From positions 389,676 to 453,675 of the forward strand of contig NZ_LR722648.1 of NCBI RefSeq assembly GCF_902500225.1: a stretch of 64,000 bases of DNA, read 5' to 3'. Positions 27,684 to 36,978 of the stretch are shown in pieces. The notes beneath the pieces are model-generated. The model was not told where the DNA came from and did no database searches. It saw only the letters and a list, made by a program, of their open reading frames with translations. Source of the stretch: Buttiauxella massiliensis. GTDB lineage: Bacteria; Pseudomonadota; Gammaproteobacteria; Enterobacterales; Enterobacteriaceae. The position numbers were made by a program, and so were the translations under genes. Positions within the stretch are counted from its first letter, which is position 1. Each line of letters starts with the position of its first letter.

Positions 27684-29327
27684 TTACTTCGCGTTTTTCA
27701 GCACTTCGCTGACAATCTCTACCGCTTCTTTCTCAATTTGCAGGCGATGTTCCGCGCCTAAGAAACTTTCACAATAGATTTTGTACGCATCTTCCGTACC
27801 GGAAGGACGTGCAGCAAACCAGCCGTTTTCAGTCATCACTTTCAGGCCGCCGATGGATGCGCCGTTGCCCGGAGCCGCCGTTAAGCGTGCCGTGATCGGG
27901 TCACCCGCCAGGGTGCTTGCGCTCACCATTTCTGGGGAGAGTTTAGACAGCGCCGCTTTCTGAGCGGAAGTGGCGGAAGCCTGCAGGCGGTTGTAGCTTG
28001 GCGCGCCGAAGCGTTCAGCCAGTTCGTCGTAATGCTGCTGCGGGTTTTTGCCGGTTACAGCAGTAATTTCTGCCGCCAGCAGGCACATGATGATGCCGTC
28101 TTTATCGGTAGACCATGGCGTGCCGTCGAAACGCAGGAACGATGCCCCTGCGCTCTCTTCGCCACCAAAACCGAAGCTGCCATCGAACAGGCCGTCAACA
28201 AACCATTTGAAGCCAACCGGAACTTCTACCAGTTTGCGGCCCAAATCGTTAACCACGCGGTCAATCATCGCGGAAGACACCAGAGTTTTACCGACGGCAA
28301 CATCTTTGCCCCACTGCGGGCGGTGCTGGAACAGATAGTTAATCGCAACAGCAAGATAGTGATTTGGATTCATCAAACCTGCAGGAGTGACGATACCGTG
28401 GCGGTCGTAATCCGGGTCATTGGCGAAAGCCAGGTCGAACTTGTCACGCAGCGCCAGCAGACCTTCCATTGCGCACTCGGATGAACAATCCATGCGGATC
28501 GCGCCATCTTTGTCTAGATGCATAAAGCGGAAGGTTTGATCAACATGATCATTAACAATCGTCAGATCCAGATTGTAGTGTTTGGCGATGCGCTGCCAGT
28601 ATTCGATACCGGAACCACCGAGTGGATCAACACCCAGCTTCAGGCCCGCTTTCTGGATGGCGGCCATATCAACGATATCCACCAACCCTTCAATAAACGG
28701 TTGCACCAGATCTTGCTCTTGTACGTGACCACTTTTCCACGCCTGATCAAGAGAGATACGTTTCACGTCTTTCAGACCTGCGGCCAGCAATGCATTGGCA
28801 CGATCTTCAACAACTTTGGTGACATTAGTATCAGCCGGGCCACCATTTGGTGGATTGTATTTGATACCACCATCATCAGGCGGGTTGTGTGAAGGGGTAA
28901 TAACGATACCGTCTGCCAGTGCACCGCCATTTTTGTTATGCGTCAGAATGGCGTGAGAGATAGCCGGCGTTGGCGTGTAGCCATTCGCCTGCTGCACAAT
29001 GACATCCACACCGTTCGCAGCCAGCACTTCCAGTACGGAGATAAACGCAGGTTCAGACAGCGCGTGGGTATCTTTACCCACGTAGCACGGCCCGGTAATG
29101 CCATTTTTTGCACGATCTTCTGCAATCGCCTGAGCAATCGCCAGAATGTGAGGCTCGTTGAAGTTTTGACGTGCCGCACTACCACGGTGACCGGATGTCC
29201 CGAACTTCACCGCATGTTCGCTATTCCCCACTTCAGGCTTCAGTACATAATACTGGGCCGTCAGTTGGGCTACGTTAATCAAATCGCTCTGTTGTGCCGG
29301 TTGTCCTGCACGAGGGTGGTTAGCCAT
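27684..29327 (-). CDS. pgm: Phosphoglucomutase
   Basis: A 547-residue alpha-D-phosphohexomutase interconverting glucose-1-phosphate and glucose-6-phosphate. The phosphoserine is in [14 protein letters not shown] (about residue 146), the Mg2+ loop is [10 protein letters not shown], the sugar-binding loop is [11 protein letters not shown] and the phosphate-binding loop is [13 protein letters not shown] chose the ATG at 29327 with AGAAGGAAAGG upstream; it gives [20 protein letters not shown], in register with E. coli. An in-frame ATG at 29378 would add 17 residues overlapping seqA. It is 25 bases downstream of seqA on the same strand. Confidence 0.97.
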   Translation of the reverse strand: MANHPRAGQPAQQSDLINVAQLTAQYYVLKPEVGNSEHAVKFGTSGHRGSAARQNFNEPHILAIAQAIAEDRAKNGITGPCYVGKDTHALSEPAFISVLEVLAANGVDVIVQQANGYTPTPAISHAILTHNKNGGALADGIVITPSHNPPDDGGIKYNPPNGGPADTNVTKVVEDRANALLAAGLKDVKRISLDQAWKSGHVQEQDLVQPFIEGLVDIVDMAAIQKAGLKLGVDPLGGSGIEYWQRIAKHYNLDLTIVNDHVDQTFRFMHLDKDGAIRMDCSSECAMEGLLALRDKFDLAFANDPDYDRHGIVTPAGLMNPNHYLAVAINYLFQHRPQWGKDVAVGKTLVSSAMIDRVVNDLGRKLVEVPVGFKWFVDGLFDGSFGFGGEESAGASFLRFDGTPWSTDKDGIIMCLLAAEITAVTGKNPQQHYDELAERFGAPSYNRLQASATSAQKAALSKLSPEMVSASTLAGDPITARLTAAPGNGASIGGLKVMTENGWFAARPSGTEDAYKIYCESFLGAEHRLQIEKEAVEIVSEVLKNAK

Positions 29328-29352
29328 TGGCCTTTCCTTCTGACGCGAGGTG

Positions 29353-29892
29353 TTAAATTGTGCCGCAAACCTTTTCAATCAATTCCGCCGGGAACTGCAT
29401 TGATTGCATGATGTGTTCTATCATGCTGCATTTACGACCAGTATTGGTGTTAGTAATAACCCAGTATGGCGTTCCTGGAACATGCTTAGGTTTGGTCTGG
29501 TTTCCGTTTTGCAGCAACGTCTGTTCATTACCTGCAAAATAGACACGTGTACGACCATGCAGCGATTCAGTCGCTTCACCAAAAGCTTGAGCATCAAGTG
29601 TATACAGAGTTGAAAGCACCATCATGAAACGGTTAACCGCTTTCTTTTGCTCCGCATATTCATCGGACAGCAGTAATTCACGAACCGCACGAACGCGATC
29701 GCGTGCTTTATTTACGGGTTTGGCTTCCGGAGCAGTTGCGGCCGTCTGACCGGTAGTTGCTGGTGTAGCTGGAGTTTGGCCGGCGGTAAATTTCAACATG
29801 CGCCGTAAAATATCGGACGCGCTTTCACCAATGTGCTGCGTGTGGCTGGCAATATAGCGATAGAGCTCGTCATCAACTTCAATTGTTTTCAT
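29353..29892 (-). CDS. seqA: Replication-initiation regulator SeqA
   Basis: A 179-residue protein that binds hemimethylated GATC sites, sequesters oriC and limits re-initiation. The N-terminal oligomerisation domain reads [20 protein letters not shown]; the linker is Ala/Pro/Thr-rich ([20 protein letters not shown]), and the C-terminal DNA-binding domain contains [14 protein letters not shown] and [19 protein letters not shown]. The start at 29892 matches E. coli (181 aa); the open frame to 29988 is not conserved. It is cotranscribed with pgm and divergent from ybfF. Confidence 0.96.
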   Translation of the reverse strand: MKTIEVDDELYRYIASHTQHIGESASDILRRMLKFTAGQTPATPATTGQTAATAPEAKPVNKARDRVRAVRELLLSDEYAEQKKAVNRFMMVLSTLYTLDAQAFGEATESLHGRTRVYFAGNEQTLLQNGNQTKPKHVPGTPYWVITNTNTGRKCSMIEHIMQSMQFPAELIEKVCGTI

Positions 29893-30076
29893 CTTAATCC
29901 AGTGCGATATCTTTTCTGAATGCAAGTAATTGGGATTATAAGGACAAATCCCAACCTCGGGTAGCGCCAAGCTTTTGTCGCACCACAAAGTCAGACTAAA
30001 CTGGAAATTTGCGGCAGTGCGGCAGGATGCCGTTATGATACCCTAACCACACGAAGTAAAAAAAAAGAACTTTGCC

Positions 30077-30853
30077 ATGAAATTGAATGCTCGCCTGCAA
30101 ACTGCGCAACAATCGACTAGTAATTCCCCCATCGTCCTTATTCACGGTCTTTTTGGTAGCCTTGATAACCTGGGCGTGCTGGCCCGTGACCTTGGGCAGG
30201 ATCATGATTTACTGCAAATCGATCTACGCAACCACGGGTTATCGCCACGAAGCGAAGAGATGAACTACGCCGCGATGGCGCAAGACGTCGTCGAAACGCT
30301 CGACGAGTATGGCATTGAGAAAGCCATTATTATTGGCCATTCAATGGGTGGCAAAGTGGCAATGGCACTGACTGCCATTGCCCCGGAACGTATTGATAAA
30401 CTAGTGCTGATTGACATTGCCCCAGTGGATTATCAAGTTCGGCGCCACGATGAAATTTTCGCAGCGATTAATGCAGTTACCGAGGCAGATGTTAAAACTC
30501 GCCAGCAGGCCGCGACCGTGATGCGCGAGCATCTTAATGAAGAAGGCGTTATTCAGTTCTTGCTGAAGTCTTTTGCTGATGGTGAGTGGAAATTCAATGT
30601 GCCGGTACTGTGGGAGCAGTATGAGAATATTGTAGGCTGGCAAAACATTCCTGCATGGAATGAACCCGCGCTATTTATTCGCGGCGGGGCGTCTCCTTAT
30701 GTTGATGAATCACATCGTAGCCAGTTGCTTTCGCAGTTCCCGCAGGCACGTGCGCACGTCGTGGCCGGGGCTGGTCACTGGGTTCATGCTGAAAAACCTG
30801 ATGCTGTTTTGCGCGCAATCCATCGTTTTATCGACGAATCCGCAGCAAACTGA
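30077..30853 (+). CDS. ybfF: Acyl-CoA esterase YbfF
   Basis: A 258-residue alpha/beta-hydrolase close to E. coli YbfF, a broad esterase able to cleave short acyl esters and acyl-CoA. The nucleophile elbow is GHSMGGKVAM, the oxyanion motif IHGLFGSLDNLG and the catalytic His lies in AGAGHWVHAEKP. It starts 184 bases from the divergent seqA start. AAAAGAAC precedes the ATG as a weak Shine-Dalgarno. Confidence 0.94.
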   Translation: MKLNARLQTAQQSTSNSPIVLIHGLFGSLDNLGVLARDLGQDHDLLQIDLRNHGLSPRSEEMNYAAMAQDVVETLDEYGIEKAIIIGHSMGGKVAMALTAIAPERIDKLVLIDIAPVDYQVRRHDEIFAAINAVTEADVKTRQQAATVMREHLNEEGVIQFLLKSFADGEWKFNVPVLWEQYENIVGWQNIPAWNEPALFIRGGASPYVDESHRSQLLSQFPQARAHVVAGAGHWVHAEKPDAVLRAIHRFIDESAAN

Positions 30854-30988
30854 TTAAAAACAAACCGACTGGCCGCAAGTTGCGGCTAACGCGTTGGCGC
30901 GCAAGCCATGCTGATGTATGATTGCGCGCTAAATTGCGCCAGAGCACCCCGCTCCGTGCCACCTGAATTCCCTGTCAGTAGTCTAATC

Positions 30989-31270
30989 ATGGCAAAAGAA
31001 CAAACGGACCGTACTACATTAGATCTGTTCGCGGACGAGCGTCGCCCGGGGCGACCAAAAACCAATCCGCTAACGCGTGATGAGCAATTGCGTATCAACA
31101 AACGCAACCAGCTCAAGCGCGATAAAGTACGCGGCCTGAAGCGAGTGGAGCTAAAGCTCAATAACGATGCGGTAGATGCTCTCAATCAGTTGGCTGAAGC
31201 GCGCAATATCAGTCGTAGTGAATTGATTGAAGAGATACTTCTCGAACAACTGAAGCAACATCTCAGTTAG
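30989..31270 (+). CDS. ybfE: Small ribbon-helix-helix-like protein YbfE
   Basis: A 93-residue basic protein. The start MAKEQTDRTTLDLFADERRP at 30989 matches E. coli YbfE (97 aa), annotated as a LexA-regulated CopB-family protein. The C-terminal half (ELKLNNDAVDALNQLAEARN then ISRSELIEEILLEQL) resembles an Arc/CopG ribbon-helix-helix dimerisation unit. No perfect CTGT-N8-ACAG LexA box is visible upstream. It lies just before fldA on the same strand. Role unknown. Confidence 0.9.
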   Translation: MAKEQTDRTTLDLFADERRPGRPKTNPLTRDEQLRINKRNQLKRDKVRGLKRVELKLNNDAVDALNQLAEARNISRSELIEEILLEQLKQHLS

Positions 31271-31421
31271 TTTTAGTGCTATGCCCTGGTATGCAATTTT
31301 GCAGTCTGTGCACACCGGGGCGATAGCAGTTTCCGCACCACGAAGTGTTCTGCTATGATTGCCCTATCTGTGGCCAAATAGCAGCCACCATACCATTAAG
31401 TATCAAGAGGTTATTTTACTC

Positions 31422-31952
31422 ATGGCAATCGTAGGCATTTTTTTCGGCAGCGACACTGGTAACACCGAAAATATCGCGAAGATGATTCAAAAACAGCTCG
31501 GTAAAGATGTTGCTGAGGTGCATGACATTGCTAAGAGCAGCAAAGAAGACCTGGAAGGCTTCGACATTCTGCTTCTCGGCATTCCAACATGGTATTACGG
31601 CGAAGCCCAGTGTGATTGGGACGATTTCTTCCCAACTCTGGAAGAAGTTGATTTCAATGGCAAACTGGTCGCGCTGTTCGGTTGCGGTGACCAGGAAGAC
31701 TACGCAGAATACTTCTGTGACGCATTAGGCACTATCCGCGACATCATTGAACCGCGTGGTGCAGCAATCGTCGGTCACTGGCCAACTGCTGGTTACCATT
31801 TCGAAGCATCTAAAGGTCTTGCAGACGATGACCACTTTGTTGGTCTGGCGATTGACGAAGACCGTCAACCAGAACTGACTGCTGAACGTGTTCAGAAGTG
31901 GGTCAAACAAGTTTCTGAAGAACTGAACCTGGCTGATATCATCAACGCCTGA
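31422..31952 (+). CDS. fldA: Flavodoxin 1
   Basis: A 176-residue FMN flavodoxin that donates electrons to biotin synthase, IspG/IspH, MetH activation and ribonucleotide-reductase activases. The FMN phosphate loop is GSDTGNTEN (residues 9-17), with flanking FMN-contact loops [15 protein letters not shown] and [11 protein letters not shown]. The start at 31422 matches the E. coli start; the open frame from 31359 is spurious. A stem-loop follows the stop, then the fur promoter region. Confidence 0.97.
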   Translation: MAIVGIFFGSDTGNTENIAKMIQKQLGKDVAEVHDIAKSSKEDLEGFDILLLGIPTWYYGEAQCDWDDFFPTLEEVDFNGKLVALFGCGDQEDYAEYFCDALGTIRDIIEPRGAAIVGHWPTAGYHFEASKGLADDDHFVGLAIDEDRQPELTAERVQKWVKQVSEELNLADIINA

Positions 31953-31959
31953 TTCCAGA

Positions 31960-31987
31960 TGTGGCGCAACTATTAGGTTGCGCCACA
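31960..31987 (+). terminator. Stem-loop after fldA
   Basis: TGTGGCGCAAC pairs with GTTGCGCCACA around TATTAG. The T-tract after it is weak, so read-through into fur is plausible, as known for fldA-fur in E. coli. Confidence 0.55.
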
Positions 31988-32138
31988 TTGATAGTTATTT
32001 CCGATTAAAATAATTGCTACAAATTTTTAACTTTTCAGTTTGTCCCTGTACAATGAACTCCTGACAAAATAGCTAACAAGGCAATCAAATCGCGACTCAA
32101 CCGCCATTTCTTAGCTTGATTATGCATAATACTTGCGG

Positions 32139-32181
32139 TTCCCATTTAGAAGTGGCAGTTCTATAATGAGACGCATTCATC
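32139..32181 (+). promoter_or_regulatory. fur promoter with overlapping Fur-box-like sequence
   Basis: The -10 is TATAAT at 32162-32167, with TTCCCA at 32139-32144 as a weak -35 (17-base spacer). The segment TATAATGAGACGCATTCAT overlaps the -10 and partly matches the Fur box, consistent with autoregulation as in E. coli. Confidence 0.55.
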
Positions 32182-32234
32182 TTAACGCTCACCCTGAGTC
32201 CGAGCGAATCGTTAAGCAACAGGACAATTTCCGC

Positions 32235-32687
32235 ATGACTGACAACAATACCGCATTAAAGAAGGCCGGCCTGAAAGTCACGCTTCCGCGATTAAAAATC
32301 CTTGAAGTGTTGCAAGGGCCGGTGAACCATCACGTCAGTGCGGAAGACTTATATAAACGTCTGATTGATATGGGCGAAGAGATTGGTCTCGCCACAGTTT
32401 ATCGTGTATTAAACCAGTTTGATGATGCAGGCATTGTGACTCGCCATAACTTCGAAGGCGGCAAATCCGTGTTCGAACTTACACAACAGCATCACCATGA
32501 CCACCTGATTTGCCTGGATTGTGGCAAAGTTATTGAATTCAGCGATGATTCAATTGAAGCCCGCCAGCGTGAAATCGCATCTCGTCATGGTATTCGTCTG
32601 ACTAACCACAGCCTGTACCTTTATGGTCACTGCGCTGAAGGTGATTGCCGTACCGACGAAAACGCACACGAAATCAGCGAAAAGTAA
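32235..32687 (+). CDS. fur: Ferric uptake regulator Fur
   Basis: A 150-residue metalloregulator that represses iron-acquisition genes when bound to Fe2+. The N-terminal winged helix (MTDNNTALKKAGLKVTLPRL) is followed by the metal-site His cluster at residues 86-90 (HHHDH), the structural zinc pair Cys93/Cys96 (CLDC) and Cys133/Cys138 near the C terminus. I chose the ATG at 32235 by match to E. coli Fur; the frame is open upstream to an ATG at 32166, but that ATG overlaps the -10 box. The C-terminal tail differs from E. coli (DENAHEISEK). Confidence 0.97.
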   Translation: MTDNNTALKKAGLKVTLPRLKILEVLQGPVNHHVSAEDLYKRLIDMGEEIGLATVYRVLNQFDDAGIVTRHNFEGGKSVFELTQQHHHDHLICLDCGKVIEFSDDSIEARQREIASRHGIRLTNHSLYLYGHCAEGDCRTDENAHEISEK

Positions 32688-32706
32688 TCTGCATATTCTG
32701 AACACA

Positions 32707-32833
<127 letters not shown>

Positions 32834-32868
32834 AAAAAACCGGTGAACAAACTCACCGGTTTTTTTAT
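32834..32868. terminator. Bidirectional terminator between fur and chiQ
   Basis: ACCGGTGA pairs with TCACCGGT around ACAAAC, with an A-run on the left and a T-run on the right. Confidence 0.88.
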
Positions 32869-32884
32869 TGCCTGAATTCAGCGA

Positions 32885-33217
32885 TTACTTATTGTTAGCG
32901 CGAATCTCTTGCCAGATTTTATCGCATTTTGCTTTCACAGCCTGGTCATTACCAGTACGTGTTGCCTGAATGCAGTTCTGGTAATCCAGGGTGCGAACCG
33001 TTTCTTTCTTCGCAAACTCCTGGTGTTCCTTCTCCTGAGCCAACACATTCAATACACTTTGGCAGGCCTGAATTTTATCCGGATTGCCTTCTGCGGTGTT
33101 AATACAGGCACTATACGCTTGCTTTAGTTTTGTATCTTCCGGAGCCGTTTTAGGTTGCTGCTGCGCACACGCACTCAAACCTAACGCCATCACCATAGTC
33201 AGTACGATTTTTTTCAT
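32885..33217 (-). CDS. chiQ: Chitosugar-associated lipoprotein ChiQ
   Basis: A 110-residue lipoprotein, formerly YbfN. The signal peptide MKKIVLTMVMALGLSAC ends in a lipobox LSAC with Cys17. The mature part is helical and has conserved cysteines (SACINTAEGNPDKIQACQS and YQNCIQATRTGN). It follows chiP by 47 bases on the same strand and is cotranscribed with it; the molecular role is unknown. Confidence 0.93.
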   Translation of the reverse strand: MKKIVLTMVMALGLSACAQQQPKTAPEDTKLKQAYSACINTAEGNPDKIQACQSVLNVLAQEKEHQEFAKKETVRTLDYQNCIQATRTGNDQAVKAKCDKIWQEIRANNK

Positions 33218-33264
33218 GCTTGATATCCTTAAGAAAACCGGGCGTTTTCACGCCCGGATTCGAA

Positions 33265-34662
33265 TCAGAAGATGGTAAACGGTGCGATGACGATGAATTT
33301 CACGTCACGCTCATCCTGGAAGATGTTGCCGTAACCACCGCCCCAGCTTGGGATGTCTGAATGGTTGTCGTACTGAGTGAAGTGCAGTTTGAACAGCGTG
33401 CCCTTCGCACGCCCATCCTGAACGGTGTACAACGCATCAAGGCTGTATGCAGATTCTTTCAGGCGATTATCCGCATCGTAGTAACCGTCAGTGGTTGGTT
33501 TAGAGCTTGGTTTAGCATCCCATGCATACACATAAGAAGCACCCACTGCCCAACCGGCCAGGTTCCAGTTGCTCAGGTCATACATAGCGCCTGCAAATAC
33601 TGCTTTTTCACCGTTGGCGTTGAAGTCAGAGCGGTTATCCCACCACACATCAAGACGACCGTTTGAAGATGCATAAGTTGGGGTCATACGCTGCAGGAAG
33701 TAACCTTGCTGGCCATCGGCCTTCACAATAGTTCCTTCAAGACGCAAATCAACCTGGCCTACTCTGTATCCAAGAGTCAATGCCTGCAACCATGCAGTGC
33801 CATCGTACAGATCGTTAACGCTGCCATCAGAAACTTTGTCACGCGTACCGTAGAACTGGTAGCTGGTTGTTAACGGGCTACCCGCGATATCAAATTTGTA
33901 GCTTGCTTTGGTGAAGTACTGATCAACGTAGCCTTCAGCCTGCCCAAATGCCGCTTCGAGAATGAAATCATTTTTGAAGTCATATTTCGCACCAAGAGAG
34001 TGTAAATATTCAACTTTGGTGTTTTTGTCATTCTGATAGAACTTGTCCATTTCCAGGTGCCATGGAGCTTTATACTCGTTGGTCCACATGTAGGAGAAGC
34101 TCAGCGCACCAGAATCGCCGTAATCAAAGTTTGCACCGGCTTCAGCGCCCTGGTAAGTACCAGGCATGAAGCTCCAGTGTGGTGCGAGCAAGGTTTGCCC
34201 GGTTGGCTGAATGTAACCGCCACGCGCCCAAACCGGGCCGTATTTGAATTTAGCTGCGGCTTTATAAAGGCTAATGCCACTTTTATCACCGGAGAAATCT
34301 TCATCGTAAGCTTTGTTTACAGAGGAGAATGCGATTTCGTTCGGGTGACCGCTGTCACCGTTTTCTGCCATTTCGATAGCAGTAAAGGCCGCAATATCCA
34401 GACCGAACATGTCAGCGGCGAAACCAGACTGGAAGTCCAGATTGGCGTTCCAGGTGGAATGCGCAAGGTTAGTTTCATATTTATCAGTCGTAACATCTTT
34501 ACGGTCACGCTCACGCTGCCAGTAATAAACACCACCGGTCAGAGTCGAGTCATCCACAAAGCCTGCTGCGCTTGCCTGAGGGATGACTACCAGTCCTGAA
34601 AGAGCCGTGACACCTGCAATTGCAAGCGCCAGTGCACTACGTTTGCCACTAAACGTACGCAT
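33265..34662 (-). CDS. chiP: Chitoporin ChiP (OprD-type outer-membrane porin)
   Basis: A 465-residue outer-membrane porin for chitooligosaccharides, formerly YbfM (468 aa in E. coli). It has an N-terminal signal peptide cleaved after ASA ([10 protein letters not shown]) and a barrel with aromatic-rich strands ([24 protein letters not shown]), ending in the C-terminal Phe of IAPFTIF. It supplies sugars for the nag genes nearby. The leader carries a perfect ChiX small-RNA complement over the Shine-Dalgarno, and NagC- and CRP-like sites lie further upstream, so expression is probably silenced unless chitosugars are present. Confidence 0.95.
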   Translation of the reverse strand: MRTFSGKRSALALAIAGVTALSGLVVIPQASAAGFVDDSTLTGGVYYWQRERDRKDVTTDKYETNLAHSTWNANLDFQSGFAADMFGLDIAAFTAIEMAENGDSGHPNEIAFSSVNKAYDEDFSGDKSGISLYKAAAKFKYGPVWARGGYIQPTGQTLLAPHWSFMPGTYQGAEAGANFDYGDSGALSFSYMWTNEYKAPWHLEMDKFYQNDKNTKVEYLHSLGAKYDFKNDFILEAAFGQAEGYVDQYFTKASYKFDIAGSPLTTSYQFYGTRDKVSDGSVNDLYDGTAWLQALTLGYRVGQVDLRLEGTIVKADGQQGYFLQRMTPTYASSNGRLDVWWDNRSDFNANGEKAVFAGAMYDLSNWNLAGWAVGASYVYAWDAKPSSKPTTDGYYDADNRLKESAYSLDALYTVQDGRAKGTLFKLHFTQYDNHSDIPSWGGGYGNIFQDERDVKFIVIAPFTIF

Positions 34663-34667
34663 ATATT

Positions 34668-34681
34668 ATTCCTCTTTGACG
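34668..34681 (-). promoter_or_regulatory. ChiX small-RNA target covering the chiP Shine-Dalgarno
   Basis: On the chiP mRNA strand this reads CGTCAAAGAGGAAT, a perfect 14-nt complement of the conserved ChiX seed (AUUCCUCUUUGACG). It includes the AGAGGA ribosome binding site, six bases before the ATG. ChiX base pairing here blocks translation in E. coli and Salmonella. The chiX gene itself is not in the window. Confidence 0.88.
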
Positions 34682-34790
34682 TATCAATAATCGCCGGACG
34701 TTAAAAGACGCCTTATGGCGAAAAAAAGTAAAAATGCCTAACGGCTAAAGCGGTTATGAATATTTGCCCGCATTACTGCTGTGCTTAAGA

Positions 34791-34815
34791 CTATTTTTCG
34801 CGACGCGAATTATCA
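34791..34815. promoter_or_regulatory. NagC-type operator upstream of chiP (proximal)
   Basis: CTATTTTTCGCGACGCGAAT followed by TATCA has the T-rich/A-rich flanks and central TTCGC-GCGAA palindrome of NagC operators. It lies 129-153 bases upstream of the chiP ATG. Confidence 0.65.
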
Positions 34816-34938
34816 ACGACTTTGTAAGAGTTCATTCCGATATTATGACAGAGAGCACATAATTTATGAGTATTTGTAACAAATCATGCCTTGAGAGTTT
34901 TATCTTGATAATTACAAATTATAAAATATAAAACTCCA

Positions 34939-34954
34939 CATGAGAGCGCTCACA
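34939..34954. promoter_or_regulatory. Candidate CRP site upstream of chiP
   Basis: CATGA-GAGCGC-TCACA has a perfect right half-site and three of five matches in the left half (T, G and A). It lies between the two NagC-like palindromes. chiP is CRP-activated in E. coli. Confidence 0.45.
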
Positions 34955-35023
34955 TAATTAAAATAAGAATTTTTAATGTTCCGAGGTTGACCATTAAAAG
35001 TAGATAGGAAGAAGTGTAAATAA

Positions 35024-35048
35024 CATTAATTCGCAACGCGAATGTGAA
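35024..35048. promoter_or_regulatory. NagC-type operator upstream of chiP (distal)
   Basis: CATTAATTCGCAACGCGAAT followed by GTGAA is a second NagC-like palindrome, centred about 233 bases from the first. The spacing would allow a repression loop. Confidence 0.6.
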
Positions 35049-35075
35049 GATATATTTAAGCAAATGATTATAAAG

Positions 35076-35107
35076 CAAAAAAAAACGCCGCGATTTGCGG
35101 CGTTTTT
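35076..35107 (-). terminator. Intrinsic terminator after glnS
   Basis: AACGCCGC pairs with GCGGCGTT around GATTT. On the minus strand it is followed by a run of T residues, 28 bases after the glnS stop. Confidence 0.85.
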
Positions 35108-35134
35108 GTCAGCTATTGACTTAGTAAAAAGGGG

Positions 35135-36802
35135 CTATTCGCCCATTTTCGCCCAGGTATCACGCAAGCCAACGGTACGGTTAAATACCAGTTTTTCGGC
35201 AGTTGCATAACGGCTATCCAGGCAGAAATAACCTTCGCGCTCGAACTGATACGCTTTGCCTTTTTCGGCATTTTGCAGACTTGGTTCGACGAAGCCTTGT
35301 TTGATAACCAGTGATTCCGGGTTAATCGTTGCAAGGAAATCTTCTGCAGCCCCTGGGTTTGCAACGCTGAAGAGGCGGTCATAAAGGCGAATCTCAACAG
35401 GCAATGCATGTTCCGCACTCACCCAATGAATCACACCTTTAACTTTACGGCCATCAGCTGGGTCTTTGCTTAATGTGTCCGGATCGTAGGAGCAATGCAG
35501 CATGGTGATATTCCCAGCTTCATCTTTCTCAACGCGATCGGCTTTAATCACATATGCATTACGCAGGCGTACTTCTTTGCCCAACACCAGACGCTTATAT
35601 TGCTTGTTAGCTTCTTCACGGAAGTCAGCTCGATCGATATAGATCTCGCGGCTAAACGGTACCTGACGGCTACCCATCTCTGGTTTGTTAGGATGGTTAG
35701 GCATCGTTACCATTTCAACTTCACCCTGTGGGAAGTTTTCGATGATAACTTTAACCGGGTCGAGAACAGCCATAGCGCGCGGTGCGTTCTCGTTCAGGTC
35801 ATCACGGATACAAGATTCCAGAGATGCCATTTCAACCGTGTTGTCTTGCTTAGTCACACCAATGCGCTTACAGAACTCACGAATAGAAGCGGCAGTATAA
35901 CCACGACGACGCAGACCCGAGATGGTTGGCATACGTGGGTCATCCCAGCCCTCTACAACCTTCTCAGTCACCAGCTGGTTCAGCTTACGCTTAGACATGA
36001 TGGCGTACTCGAGATTCAGGCGAGAGAACTCGTACTGACGCGGATGCGCAGGAATTGTGATGTTATCCAACACCCAGTCATACAGACGACGGTTGTCCTG
36101 GAATTCCAGCGTACACAGGGAGTGCGTAATGCCTTCCAGCGCATCGGAAATGCAGTGGGTGAAGTCGTACATCGGGTAGATGCACCACTTGTTGCCGGTC
36201 TGGTGGTGTTCGGCAAATTTAATACGATAAATTACCGGGTCACGCATCACGATGAACTGCGATGCCATGTCGATTTTCGCACGCAGGCACGCAGTCCCTT
36301 CAGCAAATTCACCGTTACGCATCTTCTCAAACAGCGCGAGGTTTTCTTCCACGCTGCGGTCACGGTAAGGGCTGTTTTTACCCGGAGATGTCAATGAGCC
36401 GCGATATTCACGGATCTGCTCAGGCGATAGTTCATCCACGTACGCCAGCCCTTTATTGATCAGCTCAACAGCATAGTTGAACAGTTGATCGAAATAATTG
36501 GAGGAGTAGCGCACGTCACCAGACCAATGGAAACCTAACCATTCGACGTCGTGCTTGATGGAATCTACGAATTCGATGTCTTCTTTTGCCGGGTTGGTGT
36601 CATCGAAACGCAGGTTGCACTGGCCTTGATAATCTTGGGCGATACCAAAGTTCAGGCAGATGGATTTTGCATGGCCGATATGCAGATAACCATTTGGCTC
36701 TGGCGGGAAACGGGTGCAAATGCTGTTGTGCTTACCATTAGCCAAATCTTCATCGATAATCTGGCGAATAAAGTTAGTTGGGCGGGCTTCAGCCTCACTC
36801 AT
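35135..36802 (-). CDS. glnS: Glutaminyl-tRNA synthetase
   Basis: A 555-residue class I synthetase (554 aa in E. coli) that charges tRNA-Gln. The HIGH motif is [18 protein letters not shown] (residues 35-52), the KMSKS equivalent is [11 protein letters not shown], and the specificity segments [13 protein letters not shown] and [20 protein letters not shown] are intact. The anticodon-binding beta-barrels follow, ending [14 protein letters not shown]. Three tRNA-Gln genes lie about 9 kb away in the same window. Confidence 0.98.
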   Translation of the reverse strand: MSEAEARPTNFIRQIIDEDLANGKHNSICTRFPPEPNGYLHIGHAKSICLNFGIAQDYQGQCNLRFDDTNPAKEDIEFVDSIKHDVEWLGFHWSGDVRYSSNYFDQLFNYAVELINKGLAYVDELSPEQIREYRGSLTSPGKNSPYRDRSVEENLALFEKMRNGEFAEGTACLRAKIDMASQFIVMRDPVIYRIKFAEHHQTGNKWCIYPMYDFTHCISDALEGITHSLCTLEFQDNRRLYDWVLDNITIPAHPRQYEFSRLNLEYAIMSKRKLNQLVTEKVVEGWDDPRMPTISGLRRRGYTAASIREFCKRIGVTKQDNTVEMASLESCIRDDLNENAPRAMAVLDPVKVIIENFPQGEVEMVTMPNHPNKPEMGSRQVPFSREIYIDRADFREEANKQYKRLVLGKEVRLRNAYVIKADRVEKDEAGNITMLHCSYDPDTLSKDPADGRKVKGVIHWVSAEHALPVEIRLYDRLFSVANPGAAEDFLATINPESLVIKQGFVEPSLQNAEKGKAYQFEREGYFCLDSRYATAEKLVFNRTVGLRDTWAKMGE

Positions 36803-36917
36803 CGCGGGTTCCTCTGTGCAAAAACTTTAGTTATCGGCACATGATCTTATAAGCAAGCGTCGGAAACAACCTTTAGTTGCATAAATAAGGGTATAGGCGG
36901 GTGGCGTGCTAGAGGAA

Positions 36918-36951
36918 CAAAAAAGCGGCTGGAGAAAATCTCCAGCCGCTA
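36918..36951 (-). terminator. Intrinsic terminator after nagE
   Basis: AGCGGCTGGAGA pairs with TCTCCAGCCGCT around AAA; on the minus strand a run of T residues follows. It lies 28 bases beyond the nagE stop. Confidence 0.87.
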
Positions 36952-36978
36952 AAGGCACAATCTATGACTCAGGAGCGA

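Noticed and set aside
32133-32234. N-terminal extension of Fur by up to 34 residues
   Set aside because: The frame is open, but Fur is conserved from MTDNN onwards, and the ATG at 32166 overlaps the -10 hexamer of the likely promoter.
35495-36397. 300-codon open frame opposite glnS
   Set aside because: It is antisense to a highly conserved essential gene, with no recognisable domain or ribosome binding site; it is a by-product of codon bias.
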